Source: Sphingosinicella sp. CPCC 101087
Lineage (GTDB): Bacteria; Pseudomonadota; Alphaproteobacteria; Sphingomonadales; Sphingomonadaceae
Direction of reading: 5' to 3'
Assembly (NCBI RefSeq): GCF_004151485.1
Contig: NZ_SBFF01000001.1
Location: 124,001 to 188,000 of the forward strand
Length of the DNA: 64,000 nt
Shown: in pieces, positions 54,070 to 63,336 of the stretch
How the letters are laid out: every line of letters starts with the position of its first letter
How positions within the stretch are numbered: position 1 is the stretch's first letter
Position numbers and translations under genes: made by a program
The notes under the pieces: generated by a model
Told to the model about the DNA's origin: nothing
The model's database searches: none
What the model saw: the letters and a program-made list of their open reading frames with translations, nothing else

Positions 54070-54696
54070 TCAGCCTTCCTGGTCGGCCCTCGAGACGCCG
54101 TTGCCGTCCAAGTTCTGGGCGACGAACTCCCAATTGACGATGTTGCCGAGCACCTTCTCGGCAAAGTCCGGGCGGGCGTTGCGATAGTCGATATAATAAG
54201 CATGCTCCCAGATATCGAGCGTCAGGAGCGGCTGCATTCCGTCATAGGCGACGGGCGTATCGGCATCGTGCAGCGAGGTGATCTTCAGCGCGCCCTGGTC
54301 GAGCACCAGCCAGGCCCAGCCGTTGGAAAAGTGACCGACCGCTTCCTCCTTCAGCTTGGCGAGGAGGTTGTCGCTCGAGCCGAAGCTCTCGTCGATCAGC
54401 TCGGCGAGCCTGCCGGTCGGCCGCTGACCTTCCGGGGCAGCCAGGCACTGCCAGTAGAAGCTGTGGTTCCAGATCTGCGCACTGTTGTTGAACAGCGGCG
54501 CGTCCCCTTTCTCCTTCGCGGCCAGAATGACCCGGGAGAGCGATGCACCCTCCAGTCCCTTGGCGCCGAGCATGCCGTTCGTCTTGTCGACATAGGCCTT
54601 GTGGTGCTTGCCGTGATGATATTCGAGCGTCTCGGCCGACATGAATTCGCCGAGCGCGTCGCGGGAATAAGGCAGATCGGGAAGCCGAAAGGCCAT
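54070..54696 (-). CDS. sodB: Iron superoxide dismutase
   Basis: The 208-residue Fe/Mn SOD fold protein dismutates superoxide. The metal ligands are His in YHHGKHH, His in AQIWNHSFYW, and Asp/His in DIWEHAYYID. Gln in SAQIWNH at the position before the second ligand is the feature of iron enzymes. No signal peptide, so it is cytoplasmic. ATG 54696 is supported by AAGGAGG. Confidence 0.96.
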   Translation of the reverse strand: MAFRLPDLPYSRDALGEFMSAETLEYHHGKHHKAYVDKTNGMLGAKGLEGASLSRVILAAKEKGDAPLFNNSAQIWNHSFYWQCLAAPEGQRPTGRLAELIDESFGSSDNLLAKLKEEAVGHFSNGWAWLVLDQGALKITSLHDADTPVAYDGMQPLLTLDIWEHAYYIDYRNARPDFAEKVLGNIVNWEFVAQNLDGNGVSRADQEG

Positions 54697-54777
54697 GGTT
54701 GATTCCTCCTTTTGATGTGGGTTTCCCGCTAACGCTCACGAGACCCGCTTTGCACCCCCTTTTTTCCGTTTGAACGA

Positions 54778-54840
54778 TGAATCGGGGCAGCCGAGCCACG
54801 GCGGCCGCCTCCGGCTCTCCTGACGAACGGCTCCGATTCA
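54778..54840. repeat. Nested inverted repeats between sodB and the TPR gene
   Basis: TGAATCGG (54778-54785) pairs with CCGATTCA (54833-54840), and inside it GAGCC/GGCTC and the palindrome GGCGGCCGCC. It overlaps the end of the TPR gene and could act as a terminator for it, though no T run is present. Confidence 0.4.
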
Positions 54841-55392
54841 ACGGGTGACGACGCGGAAGCGGCGCAGCTCGAGCCGCGGCTCCTCCCACCCGGGCGCAAG
54901 TTCGCTTGCCCTCCGATAGTCCGAATAGGCCTCGCGAACATTGCCGAGCGCTTCATTGGCGACGGCCCGGCCGTAATGCGCAAGCGCCGGCCGGCTGGTC
55001 TCGTGCTGAAGCGCCAGGCTGAAAAGTGGCAGCGCCCGGCCGGGATCGTTGAGCCGGATCATGAGGGCGCCCTTGTTGAGATAGGCCTCGGGCTGCTCGG
55101 GATCGAGTTCGATCGCCCGGTCGAAATCGGCCATCGCCTCCTCGACACGATTATGGCGCAGCCGCAGGATACCGCGATTAACATGGGTGGCGACGGTGTC
55201 GTAGAGGCTGAGCGACGTCTCGCCGAACGCCTGATCGCAGTGCCGCAGGTCCTGGAAGGTAGGCTGCAGCGGCGAATCCGCGGCCTGGATGCACAAGCGG
55301 GCCGAGCTGCTGCCGATGACGGTGACCGAGGCGAGGGCCGGGACCGGAGACGCCGCGAGCAGGGCGGCGACCGCTACGCTGCTCTTTGCCAT
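54838..55392 (-). CDS. Exported tetratricopeptide-repeat protein
   Basis: A 184-residue protein with a signal peptide (about 1-21, ending ALA), two Cys residues in the N-terminal part (LCIQA, RHCDQ) that may form a disulfide, and three TPR motifs: VNRGILRLRHNRVEEAMADFDRA, AYLNKGALMIRLNDPGRALPLF and AHYGRAVANEALGNVREAY. Given as key words NRGILRLRHNR, LNKGALMIRL, AVANEALGN. Such proteins mediate protein contacts; the role is unknown. A broken relative lies 2.2 kb away (57420-57600). ATG 55392 is chosen; the longer upstream frame has no good start. Confidence 0.8.
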   Translation of the reverse strand: MAKSSVAVAALLAASPVPALASVTVIGSSSARLCIQAADSPLQPTFQDLRHCDQAFGETSLSLYDTVATHVNRGILRLRHNRVEEAMADFDRAIELDPEQPEAYLNKGALMIRLNDPGRALPLFSLALQHETSRPALAHYGRAVANEALGNVREAYSDYRRASELAPGWEEPRLELRRFRVVTR

Positions 55393-55653
55393 AGTCGACT
55401 CCTTCAACCATGGGCGAGCCCGACAATAGCATGAAAGCAACTGGAATTCATGCCGAAATGCCCCTCTCTGGCGTTGCCGTGGCATCCAGGCAGCGCGCCG
55501 CCCAATCCACCGGCGGCGTCGTTGTGGCGGATTTCTGATCGATGCTGCCTCCAAGCTGCTCGCAGTGGAGAGCAAGCGATCCTATGTCAGGACGGACCGC
55601 CCGTTCGCCGCCCAGACTCTTGATCAGGGCCGCGGATCGTCAGGAAAGGAAGA

Positions 55654-56154
55654 ATGAAGATGACCGACCAGATCGCCCAGGATCGGACGACCTTCGACCT
55701 CACGCCGCCGACCGAGAGCCAGTTCCAGGCGCTGGCCGCCGATCTGAACGAGCAGCAGCGCCAGGTGCTCCTCGCGCACGGCACCGAGGCGCCGTTTTGC
55801 GGCACTTTTCTCGACGAGAAGCGCGAGGGCCTGTTCACCTGCCGGCTATGCGGCCTCCCCTTGTTCAGCGGCGGCACAAAGTTCGAGAGCGGCACCGGCT
55901 GGCCGAGCTTCACCTCCCCGTTCGCTCCAGGACATCTGGAGCAGATCCGGGACACCAGTTACGGCATGGTCCGCATCGAAATCGTCTGCGGCCGGTGCGG
56001 CGGCCACCAGGGTCATGTCTTTCCGGACGGTCCGCCGCCGACCGGAGAGCGCTATTGCATCAATTCGGTGTCGCTGGAGTTCACGCCGAAGGGCGAACCC
56101 CTCCCCGACAAGCTCGGCCGCGGCGCGCCGGAGGGTCAGGTCTGGCCGGGATGA
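55654..56154 (+). CDS. msrB: Methionine-R-sulfoxide reductase MsrB
   Basis: MsrB reduces methionine-R-sulfoxide in damaged proteins. The 166-residue protein has the catalytic Cys in RYCINSVSLEF, two zinc CxxC motifs (CRLCG and CGRCGG) and an extra Cys in APFCGTF that may be the resolving residue. It has the typical SGTGWPSFTSPF. Start 55654 or the Met two codons later is possible. No msrA is near. Confidence 0.95.
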   Translation: MKMTDQIAQDRTTFDLTPPTESQFQALAADLNEQQRQVLLAHGTEAPFCGTFLDEKREGLFTCRLCGLPLFSGGTKFESGTGWPSFTSPFAPGHLEQIRDTSYGMVRIEIVCGRCGGHQGHVFPDGPPPTGERYCINSVSLEFTPKGEPLPDKLGRGAPEGQVWPG

Positions 56155-56226
56155 GGCTCGGATCGAGCATTATGAAGTCAGGCGAATGCGCCTGACCACT
56201 CGGAAGATGCCGCAGCTCGCCAGCTT

Positions 56227-56898
56227 CTAGGCCGACCGAGCGAACCAGATGACATGGCGGGGGCCCTTGCCGTTGCTCCGCGCCCGCACGACGACCTCCT
56301 CGACCGCAAATCCGGCCGCCCGGAGCCTGCGCGCGAATGCGGCATCCGGAGCCGCCGACCAGATCGCGAGCACGCCGGATGGCCTCAGGGCCGCTCTTGC
56401 CGCCGCCAGGCCCGACAACGAATAGAGTCGCTCATTCGCATCGCGAACGAGCCCGTCGGGACCATTGTCGACATCGAGCAGGATCGCGTCATAGGCGTCA
56501 CGTCCTTCGTCGATGAGCGCCGCGACGTCTCGCTCGACCAGATCGACGCGCGGATCGTCCAGGCATCCGGCGGCAAGCTCGGCCATAGGCCCCCTTGCCC
56601 ATTCGATGATTTCGGGCACGAGCTCCGCAACCGTCACCCGGGCCTCGGACGGGAGCACCGCCAGAGCCGCGCGCAGGGTAAAGCCCATGCCATAGCCTCC
56701 GATCAGGAGACGAGGCGCGACGCGGTTGCGCAGCCGTTCACAGGTCATCACGGCGAGGCTTTCTTCCGACCCGCTCATCCGGCTGCTCATCAGCTCGTTG
56801 CGGTCGAGCACGATCATGAAGTCATCCCCGCGCCGGAACAGGCGGAGCGCCTCGCCTCCCGGCACCCTGGCCGTTCCGATCAGCTGCCGTGGTTTCAT
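56227..56898 (-). CDS. Spermidine-synthase-like methyltransferase-fold protein
   Basis: A 223-residue Rossmann-fold protein of the spermidine synthase family. The SAM/decarboxy-SAM site is LLIGGYGMGFTLRAAL, followed by AELVPEIIEWAR, and DAILLDVDNGPDGL. The last strand is CxW-like IWSAAPDAAF. It is shorter than true SpeE, lacks clear putrescine-binding motifs, and belongs with the small SpeE-like proteins of unknown substrate. It is convergent with msrB. Confidence 0.8.
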   Translation of the reverse strand: MKPRQLIGTARVPGGEALRLFRRGDDFMIVLDRNELMSSRMSGSEESLAVMTCERLRNRVAPRLLIGGYGMGFTLRAALAVLPSEARVTVAELVPEIIEWARGPMAELAAGCLDDPRVDLVERDVAALIDEGRDAYDAILLDVDNGPDGLVRDANERLYSLSGLAAARAALRPSGVLAIWSAAPDAAFARRLRAAGFAVEEVVVRARSNGKGPRHVIWFARSA

Positions 56899-57090
56899 CG
56901 AGCCTGCTCCAGATGGGTCGTCACGTCGCCCCTTCCGCCGCGGAACCGCCGAGCCGGTGACGCCATTTTGAGGGCATCGTCAATCGCACGAGCACAATTT
57001 CCCACCCGCAAGGCTTTGGGGACTCGCATTATATGCCCTATCGGCGTAACCGCCTGCGATCCTCCGCCAAAGCAGGAACCAACCACTCTC

Positions 57091-57417
57091 ATGCCTCCGT
57101 TCAAGCAACCGACCTTCCAGGAGCGCGCCGCCCTCGCCGCCAAGGCCAAGCAGGCGGCGCTGGAAAATTTCCGCGCCAAGCCGCCAGTCGACGAAGCGGC
57201 GCTGGCGGAGCGCCGTGCCGCACGCATGGCCCGGGAAGAGGCCCAGGCGAAGGCGCGGGAGGAGAAGCAGGCGGCGCGCGAGCGGGAGAAGGCCGAGAAG
57301 GCGATGCGCGCGGAAGCGGCCGTTTCCGCGACCGAGCCGGCCAAGACCGAGGCCGAGCTGAAGGCCGCGCGGGACGCCCGGTACGCCGCGCGGAAGAGCC
57401 GCAAGGGCAAGCGGTAG
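57091..57417 (+). CDS. Small basic DUF6481-type protein
   Basis: A 108-residue Ala/Lys/Arg/Glu-rich helical protein beginning MPPFKQPTFQERAALAAKAK and ending RKSRKGKR. The start FKQPTFQERAA is the mark of a family seen in sphingomonads and called DUF6481. Probably a coiled-coil, nucleic-acid-binding or ribosome-associated protein, but that is inference. The upstream open frame is much longer, but ATG 57091 gives the family start. Confidence 0.8.
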   Translation: MPPFKQPTFQERAALAAKAKQAALENFRAKPPVDEAALAERRAARMAREEAQAKAREEKQAAREREKAEKAMRAEAAVSATEPAKTEAELKAARDARYAARKSRKGKR

Positions 57418-57419
57418 AA

Positions 57420-57600
57420 GAGCGGCAGCGCTTCGCTTGGAGTGGTGAGCCGGATCATCAGGGCGCCTTGGCCGAGATGCGCCTAGAGCTGCTCCGGGCC
57501 GAGCCCGATCTGCCCTCCAACCCAATTTTCGCCTCGTCGATCCGATTGTGCCGCCGCCGCAGGATGCCGCGGTCACGTGAATGGCGACGGGTGTCGTAGG
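57420..57600 (-). pseudogene. Decayed fragment of a TPR gene paralogous to 54838-55392
   Basis: This gap holds a degraded copy of about 180 bases of the TPR gene. Anchors: the word GAGCCGGATCAT at 57447-57458 equals 55051-55062, and GTGTCGTAG at 57591-57599 equals 55196-55204, with intervening bases alignable and only about one base difference in total length. On the minus strand it reads RGILRRRHNR then diverges out of frame, against RGILRLRHNR in the intact gene. Frame changes and stops make it non-functional. Confidence 0.8.
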
Positions 57601-57680
57601 TCGCCCACGCACCTTTTCGGGCGATGGGCGGCTGCTCCAAGATCGTATATGCTCCGGCTCGGCTTCCGGAGGAACGGGCC

Positions 57681-58577
57681 GTGCAATCTTTCCTGCATTG
57701 CGTGACGCGCTGGCTGGCGATCGCCTCGCTCGTGGGGGCCACGGCGTCCGTCGAGGCGAAGGTCGACGCGCAGCCGCAGACGACGCATTCCGTCGCCTCC
57801 GCCAACGGCGTTCCGATTGTCTATGAAGTCCATGGGATCGGGGAGCCGACCCTCATCCTCATCCACGGCTGGTCCTGCGACCGGAGCTATTGGTCCTCCC
57901 AGCTCGGCCCGCTGGCTGAGTGGTACAAGGTGGTGGCGGTCGACCTCGGCGGGCACGGCGAGTCGGGCGCCGGCCGCCGCGCCTGGACCATCGATTCCTT
58001 CGGCGAGGATGTCGCAGCGGTCGTCGCGCAGGCCGTTGAGGGCGACGTCATTCTCGTCGGACATTCGATGGGCGGCGACGTCGCGGTCGCCGCCGCCCTG
58101 CGACTCGGCGACCGGGTGAAAGCCATCATCTGGGTCGACACCTATCGGCAATTCGGGGCCCGGCGCTCGCCCGAGGACATCGAAATTCTGGTTCGGCCGT
58201 TCCGCGACGATTTCGCGGCCACGACGCGGGAGTTCGTGCGCGGCATGTTCCCAGCGGGCGCGGACCAGGCCCTGATCGAACGGGTTGCGGAGGATATGGC
58301 CTCCGCCCCACCCGAGATCGCCGTGCCGGCGCTCGAATCCTCGCTGAATTACGGCAGGACGATCACCGAGACGATCCGCGGCCTAGAAGCCCCGATCGTC
58401 GCCATCAACGCCGAAGCCTCGCGACCGGACGCGGAGTCGCTGAAGGCCCACGGCGTGGACGTCGTCCCGACGACCGGGGTCGGCCATTTCATGATGATGG
58501 AGAATCCACAGTCCTTCAACACGCTCCTGCTCCGGATACTCGAACGCTACCGGTCACGTGACGGCGGTGATCGCTAG
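57681..58577 (+). CDS. Exported alpha/beta-hydrolase
   Basis: A 298-residue hydrolase with an N-terminal hydrophobic signal (FLHCVTRWLAIASLVGAT). It has the oxyanion motif LILIHGWSCD, the nucleophile elbow ILVGHSMGGDVAVA and a late catalytic His in GVGHFMMMENP. GTG 57681 is chosen over 57624 because GGAGG lies eight bases upstream and the signal then starts at the N terminus. Substrate unknown. Its promoter would sit in the region of the decayed TPR copy. Confidence 0.88.
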   Translation: MQSFLHCVTRWLAIASLVGATASVEAKVDAQPQTTHSVASANGVPIVYEVHGIGEPTLILIHGWSCDRSYWSSQLGPLAEWYKVVAVDLGGHGESGAGRRAWTIDSFGEDVAAVVAQAVEGDVILVGHSMGGDVAVAAALRLGDRVKAIIWVDTYRQFGARRSPEDIEILVRPFRDDFAATTREFVRGMFPAGADQALIERVAEDMASAPPEIAVPALESSLNYGRTITETIRGLEAPIVAINAEASRPDAESLKAHGVDVVPTTGVGHFMMMENPQSFNTLLLRILERYRSRDGGDR

Positions 58578-58670
58578 ACCAGCGTCGGCCGCAGCAGGTC
58601 GCCCGGCGCGCCCGTTGCATCCGCTTCGGCCGCTGCTAGTTTGACGGTTCTCGGAACGCCTGAAAGGCCG

Positions 58671-59069
58671 ATGATGCCGACGGAGCTCTGGGTTCTCGGG
58701 TGGGGCTGTATCCTGGCCCTGGTGCACATCTTCGCCGCCGTGCGCGCCAAGACCCGGCAATATGGGACGAAATGGAACATGAGCGCGCGGGACGAGGCGC
58801 TTCCGCCGCTGCAGCCGCTCGCAGGCCGCCTGGCCCGAGCTCAGGCGAATTACTTCGAGACCTTCCCGATCATGATCGCGGCCGTCCTGATCGCCGTCGT
58901 CGGCGACCGCACCAGCGACGTCACCGCTGCAGGCGCAGGAATCTGGCTCGCCGCGCGTATCGTCTATCTCCCGCTCTACGCCGTCGGCATTCCGGTGGTG
59001 CGAACGATCTGCTTTCTGGTCAGCGTGGCCGGAATTCTGATGGTGCTCGTTCCGGCCCTCCTTCACTGA
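58671..59069 (+). CDS. MAPEG-family membrane protein
   Basis: A 132-residue protein with four transmembrane helices of the MAPEG family (membrane-associated proteins in eicosanoid and glutathione metabolism). Marks are RLARAQANYFETFPIMIAAVLI and ARIVYLPLYAVGIPVVRTICF, including the E-T-F-P and R-x-x-Y-x-P-x-Y motifs. Glutathione transfer or peroxidase activity is known for some members; none can be assigned here. It is convergent with the TonB-dependent receptor. Confidence 0.88.
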   Translation: MMPTELWVLGWGCILALVHIFAAVRAKTRQYGTKWNMSARDEALPPLQPLAGRLARAQANYFETFPIMIAAVLIAVVGDRTSDVTAAGAGIWLAARIVYLPLYAVGIPVVRTICFLVSVAGILMVLVPALLH

Positions 59070-59091
59070 GGCCGGCCGGGCTGGAGGGAAG

Positions 59092-61518
59092 CTAGAAGAA
59101 CAGTTTGCGGAAGCTGATGCGGATGGAACGCCCGATCGGATCGAGCAGATCGGGCTGGTAGCCGATCGGCACCACGCCGGCGGCGTCGCGCACGTCGAGC
59201 CGCTGATCGAAAAGATTGTCGACCGCCAGCGTCACCCGCGAGCTGCGGAAGAAAGGCACCGACCGAACCAAAGCCCGTTGTGCGCCGAGATCCGCGAAGA
59301 GCCGAAGATTGACGGTCGCGAGATCGCCGAACGTCAGGTCTTGCGGCGAGGGCGCACCATTCGGATCCGCGCGCAGGCGGGTGGCGCTCTGCCAATCGAC
59401 ATTGAGGCGCGCGCCAAGCCCGTTGCGGCTGTAGCCGGCGCGCAGTTGCACCTCGTGGCGCGGCTGCCCGCCCCGGCCGCCGACGGCGGAACCGTCGAGC
59501 AGGTCGAGCTCGGGAACGCCCGGACGGATCAGGATCGTGTCCACGAGACGCACGGTATGGAAGAGGCTGAGCTGCACGCGGCCCTGCCGCCCACCGCCGA
59601 ACCCGCGCCCGCCGCCGCCGCCAAAACGTCCGCCGCCGCGACCACCCCGCTCGCCGGCACCCGGGCCCTGCCCGCCCTCGCGGGCGCTGCGGCGCGCTTC
59701 GCGACGCTCCTCGATCTGTTCGGGCGTGAGCGGCTGACCGTCAGGCCCGATGGGCGGCGGTGCCTCGAGCGTCTCAGACCAGTTGAACCCCCAGCGGATC
59801 TGGCGCTGGCGGCTTCGCGCGAAATTGACCGGACGGCTGTCGATGCGCAGCAGATTTCCCTCGGCATCGCGTTCGAATCGGTCGGGGAATGCGGCCTCGA
59901 TCTCCGGCGTCGCCGTGGGGAAGCTGGCCGTCGGATTTTCGGTCCGCTCGTCGGTGAAGTTGGCGAGGACGGTGAGGCCGTCGAGCGGCCGCACGGTCAG
60001 GCCGAGCTTCAGCTCCCGGCGATTGTCGGCGAGCAGGTCGGGATTGCCGCCCTCGATGCGGGTGACATCCACCGTCCGCCCGGTGACGAGATCGAGGACG
60101 CGGACATTGGGCGTGGCGAGGACCGGATCTCCAAGCTGCTGAATGCTTGGCGCGCCCTCCTCGTGCGTCATGGAGGCGATCAGCCTGACCTCATCGACCG
60201 GCTCCCAATTGATGCCGTAGCCGAGGGTGGTCAGCGTGCCGAAGTCGGAAAGCCGCTCGACTCGTCCGTTGGCATTGGCCGAGAGGGTACCGACCGGACT
60301 GTCGTCGAGCAGCGGCAGGTCAAGATTGGCCTGGACGTTGCCCTGATCTCGGGAAAGGCGGGTGGAGGTGACGATGCCCGAACGGGAGGATTCGCTTTCG
60401 ATGTCGCGCAAATTGAAACCGGCCCCGATCGTGGCCGACACGGCACCGGCCGGAAGTTCGAACAGCTCGCCGCTCGCGGTGCCTTCGCTTCGGATCGTGC
60501 TGGCGGCCGATTCTGCTCGATCGCGGCCGACGCCGCCGGGCAGGTCCCGGTCGGTGAGCGTCGTCGACCATATACGCTCGTAACCACCGTCGAGCGACCA
60601 ATTCCAGCCGGCCAAGTCGCCGTTCAATGCATAGCCGATGTCGCCGGTTCGGCTGCGGCGGTTGCGGAGCAGGCGCTGCGAGCCGTCCTCGGCGCGACCG
60701 AGCGCCGCCAGCGTGTCCTCCCCTTCCAGCTCCGCACTCAACGTCGCGGAAACATTGCCGAGGATCGTGCGGTTGTAAGTGGCGCCCAGCTCCGCCGAAT
60801 CAGAGGCACTCAGCAGCGTGCGGTCGGGATCGGCGTCGGCGAGGTCGCGCTCGGTCTCGAAGAGGGGATTGGACCGCTCATATTCGGCATCGATGCTGAG
60901 ACGGCTGCCTTCCGCGATACGCAGGTAATTGACGTCCGCCTCATATTCCTGGCGGCCGCCCGCGGTGGCCTGGACGGTCTCGACCTCGGCGGTGACCGCC
61001 TCGAAGCGGCGCCTCAGCACGAAGTTCACGACCTTCTGGTCGGCGCGATAGCCATATTTGAGCGCGACCTCCTCGGGCAGGATGTCGACGCGGACGACGG
61101 CTTCGGGCGGAAGATCGCGAATTTCGCGGAAGCTGCTGATGCGACGGCCGCCCAGGAGGATGACCGGCTGGCCGCCGCCGCGGCCCTGGATGCTGCCGGT
61201 GAGCGGGCTCAATTCCTCGAGCAGCTCGGCGAGGTTGGAGGCTCCATAAGCGCGAATGTCGCGGGCATTGAGAGTCACCTCGGGCTCGATGTCGCCGATG
61301 ACCGATCCGCGCGGCGGCCGCCGCGTGCCGGCAACCACGATCTCTTGGTCATATACCTCCTCGTCCAGCTCCGCGTCCGGATCGAACGCCGGATCCTCGA
61401 CCAGCGCCGGATCCTCGGCCTCAGCGGGCGGCACCGCCTCGCTTTGGGCGAGCACGGGCCAGGAGGCGGAGAGCAGAAGAAGAGCGAAGACAGACGCGAC
61501 GGGCTTTTGCGATTTCAA
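59092..61518 (-). CDS. TonB-dependent outer-membrane receptor, Oar-like, with Gly/Arg-rich insert
   Basis: A 808-residue receptor for uptake of an unknown ligand across the outer membrane. TTG 61518 gives a signal peptide (KSQKPVASVFALLLLSAS, ending VLAQ) with GGGAG-like sequence upstream. A plug domain follows with the N-terminal acidic segment, IVVAGTRRPP (TonB-box region), and an NLAELLEELSPLTG plug signature; the C terminus is a beta barrel ending SIRISFRKLFF with terminal Phe. In the barrel there is an unusual insert rich in Gly and Arg (AGERGGRGGGRFGGGGGR). No siderophore genes are adjacent. Confidence 0.9.
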   Translation of the reverse strand: MKSQKPVASVFALLLLSASWPVLAQSEAVPPAEAEDPALVEDPAFDPDAELDEEVYDQEIVVAGTRRPPRGSVIGDIEPEVTLNARDIRAYGASNLAELLEELSPLTGSIQGRGGGQPVILLGGRRISSFREIRDLPPEAVVRVDILPEEVALKYGYRADQKVVNFVLRRRFEAVTAEVETVQATAGGRQEYEADVNYLRIAEGSRLSIDAEYERSNPLFETERDLADADPDRTLLSASDSAELGATYNRTILGNVSATLSAELEGEDTLAALGRAEDGSQRLLRNRRSRTGDIGYALNGDLAGWNWSLDGGYERIWSTTLTDRDLPGGVGRDRAESAASTIRSEGTASGELFELPAGAVSATIGAGFNLRDIESESSRSGIVTSTRLSRDQGNVQANLDLPLLDDSPVGTLSANANGRVERLSDFGTLTTLGYGINWEPVDEVRLIASMTHEEGAPSIQQLGDPVLATPNVRVLDLVTGRTVDVTRIEGGNPDLLADNRRELKLGLTVRPLDGLTVLANFTDERTENPTASFPTATPEIEAAFPDRFERDAEGNLLRIDSRPVNFARSRQRQIRWGFNWSETLEAPPPIGPDGQPLTPEQIEERREARRSAREGGQGPGAGERGGRGGGRFGGGGGRGFGGGRQGRVQLSLFHTVRLVDTILIRPGVPELDLLDGSAVGGRGGQPRHEVQLRAGYSRNGLGARLNVDWQSATRLRADPNGAPSPQDLTFGDLATVNLRLFADLGAQRALVRSVPFFRSSRVTLAVDNLFDQRLDVRDAAGVVPIGYQPDLLDPIGRSIRISFRKLFF

Positions 61519-62006
61519 ATGAGAACTCCCTTTGGGGGAGCCCTTGCGGCCTGGCCGCTTAACAGTTGCCGAACCGGATGCGGACTCGTGACGCCGCCCA
61601 ACGCCTATCCCGATCCGAATGCCACGCAGGCGCGACGCGCTCAGCCTCGCGTGACGAAGCAACCGGCGCAAGTCCGGCCGCGCCGGATCGGCACCGAAGA
61701 AGTCGTGCATGCCGCGCATATCGCAGCGTGGCTTGGCCGAGGAACGGTTCCTGTGCTCTATAGCCCCGCAGGAGTGTGCGCGCGCCGCCCGAATCGGGAT
61801 TGCTCCAGCACGCTTGCCAGGCTCGCGCGGGCGGGCCATGCTGCCGCTATGAAGGCTGCTCCCTGTACCATCGACATGGTGTTCCCGCGCGGCTGACGCG
61901 AGGAACAAGGCTGAACCGGCGCCTTTGCGCCCGTCGGCCATGATCGCCTTTTGTCTTGATGGCGGCCGCGCTCCCGAGCGCGGAACGCCGTGCAGAGAGC
62001 ATCCCG

Positions 62007-62678
62007 ATGACCAACTATTTCGAAAGCCCGTTCAAGGGCATCCCGCTTTCACGACAGGTTACCCACCCGAATATCATCGTCGGACGATACAGCTATTATT
62101 CCGGCTATTATCATGGCCATAGCTTCGACGATTGCGCCCGTTTCCTTCTGCCCGACGAGGACGCCGACAAGCTCGTGATCGGCAGCTTCTGCTCGATCGG
62201 ATCGGGCGCAAGCTTCATCATGGCCGGCAACCAGGGGCACCGGAATGAATGGGTAAGCACCTTCCCTTTCTTCTTCTACCCGGATGCGCCGGAATTTGCG
62301 GGCGCCCACAACGGCTACTTGCCGGCGGGAGACACCGTTGTCGGCAACGATGTCTGGATCGGCTCGGAAGCCATCGTCATGCCGGGGATCAAGGTAGGCC
62401 ATGGGGCCGTGATCGGAACGAGGGCTCTCGTGACACGGGACGTGGAACCCTACGTGATCGTCGGCGGCAATCCCGCAAAGCCGATCCGCAAGCGGTTCGA
62501 GGATGCTCGTATAGCCATGCTGCTGGAAATGGCATGGTGGGACTGGACCGACGAGCAGCTGAAGGTTGCCATGCCTTTGCTGACTAGCGGAGAGGTGGAG
62601 GCCCTCCACCATCATTGGAGCGAGCGGATCGCAAAGAAGCCGCGAAATCTCACGGCGGAAGATCCTGGCCGGCCCTGA
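62007..62678 (+). CDS. CatB-type (hexapeptide) xenobiotic acetyltransferase
   Basis: A 223-residue left-handed beta-helix acetyltransferase of the CatB/Vat group, which acetylates chloramphenicol or streptogramin A in known members. Marks are [16 protein letters not shown], the catalytic His in [18 protein letters not shown], and the hexapeptide repeat [30 protein letters not shown] (key words [15 protein letters not shown]). Chromosomal copies are common and often of unknown substrate. ATG 62007 is chosen. No mobile element accompanies it, so resistance should not be assumed. Confidence 0.9.
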   Translation: MTNYFESPFKGIPLSRQVTHPNIIVGRYSYYSGYYHGHSFDDCARFLLPDEDADKLVIGSFCSIGSGASFIMAGNQGHRNEWVSTFPFFFYPDAPEFAGAHNGYLPAGDTVVGNDVWIGSEAIVMPGIKVGHGAVIGTRALVTRDVEPYVIVGGNPAKPIRKRFEDARIAMLLEMAWWDWTDEQLKVAMPLLTSGEVEALHHHWSERIAKKPRNLTAEDPGRP

Positions 62679-62683
62679 GGATC

Positions 62684-62719
62684 GTGAACGGAGAGCGGGG
62701 ACGACCGCTCTCCGTTCAC
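62684..62719. other. Perfect 15-base-pair hairpin after the CatB-like gene
   Basis: GTGAACGGAGAGCGG (62684-62698) and CCGCTCTCCGTTCAC (62705-62719) with a six-base loop GGACGA. No T run follows on either strand. It could be a weak terminator, an mRNA 3' stabilizer or a repeat element. Confidence 0.6.
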
Positions 62720-62873
62720 CACGGCCAGCGCACGCGCGCCCCCTCTTTCGCTCCACTGGGCGGCGCAGATCGGGTCGGCGCAGGCGCGCATGAGACGGAA
62801 ACCGCCAGTCTTGCGGCCGCGGCCGGCCTAAGGCAGCTATCGTGTACGAACCGTCGAACAGGAGAAAGGCGGC

Positions 62874-63194
62874 TTGAGGGACGACATCGTCAGCTTCACC
62901 GCGCCACTTCTCGTGTGGCGCACCGAAAAGTACGGCGACATCGGCTATGTCCTGGCCGCCGGTGGAGCCGCCGAAACGATCCGGGCGCATGAGCTGATCC
63001 GAAGGCTGGAGCTCGGACGGCGGCGCGGGTTCGGCTCAGTGAAAGTCCAGGCGATGATCGGCCATAGCCGCTGGTCGACCTCGGTCTTCCCGCAAAAGCA
63101 GGGCGGCTGGTTCCTGCCGGTCAAGAAGGCGATCTGCCGCGCCGAGGGCATAGAGGCTGGCCACGACGTCGCGGTACGACTGGAGCTGCTATAG
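62874..63194 (+). CDS. DUF1905 domain protein
   Basis: A 106-residue protein matching DUF1905: FTAPLLVWRTEKYGDIGYVL, GFGSVKVQAMIGHSRWSTS, and the C-terminal WFLPVKKAICRAEGIEAGHDV. Function unknown. TTG 62874 is the start, with AGGAG ten bases upstream. The 195-base gap to catB holds only the perfect hairpin at 62684. Confidence 0.82.
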   Translation: MRDDIVSFTAPLLVWRTEKYGDIGYVLAAGGAAETIRAHELIRRLELGRRRGFGSVKVQAMIGHSRWSTSVFPQKQGGWFLPVKKAICRAEGIEAGHDVAVRLELL

Positions 63195-63336
63195 ACTCGT
63201 TATCCCGGCGTCGGCTGGAGTTCGGCGCGCATGGCTGTCTGCGAGCCGGTGGCGGACATGAGCTCGACCAACAAGTTCGGATATTGGGACCGAAACGATC
63301 TCACGAGCGTTTGAGCGGCGAAACGAGGAGATTTCC

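Noticed and set aside
59278-61896. Plus-strand open frame of 872 codons antisense to the TonB-dependent receptor
   Set aside because: Antisense shadow of the receptor gene; no recognizable domain or ribosome site.
62007-62678. CatB-like gene as an acquired resistance cassette
   Set aside because: No integron, transposon or attC-like sequence is next to it, and GC and codon use look like the neighbours.
63231-63314. 27-codon open frame beginning MAVCEPVADM
   Set aside because: Very short, poor ribosome site and no recognized features; kept out of the feature list.
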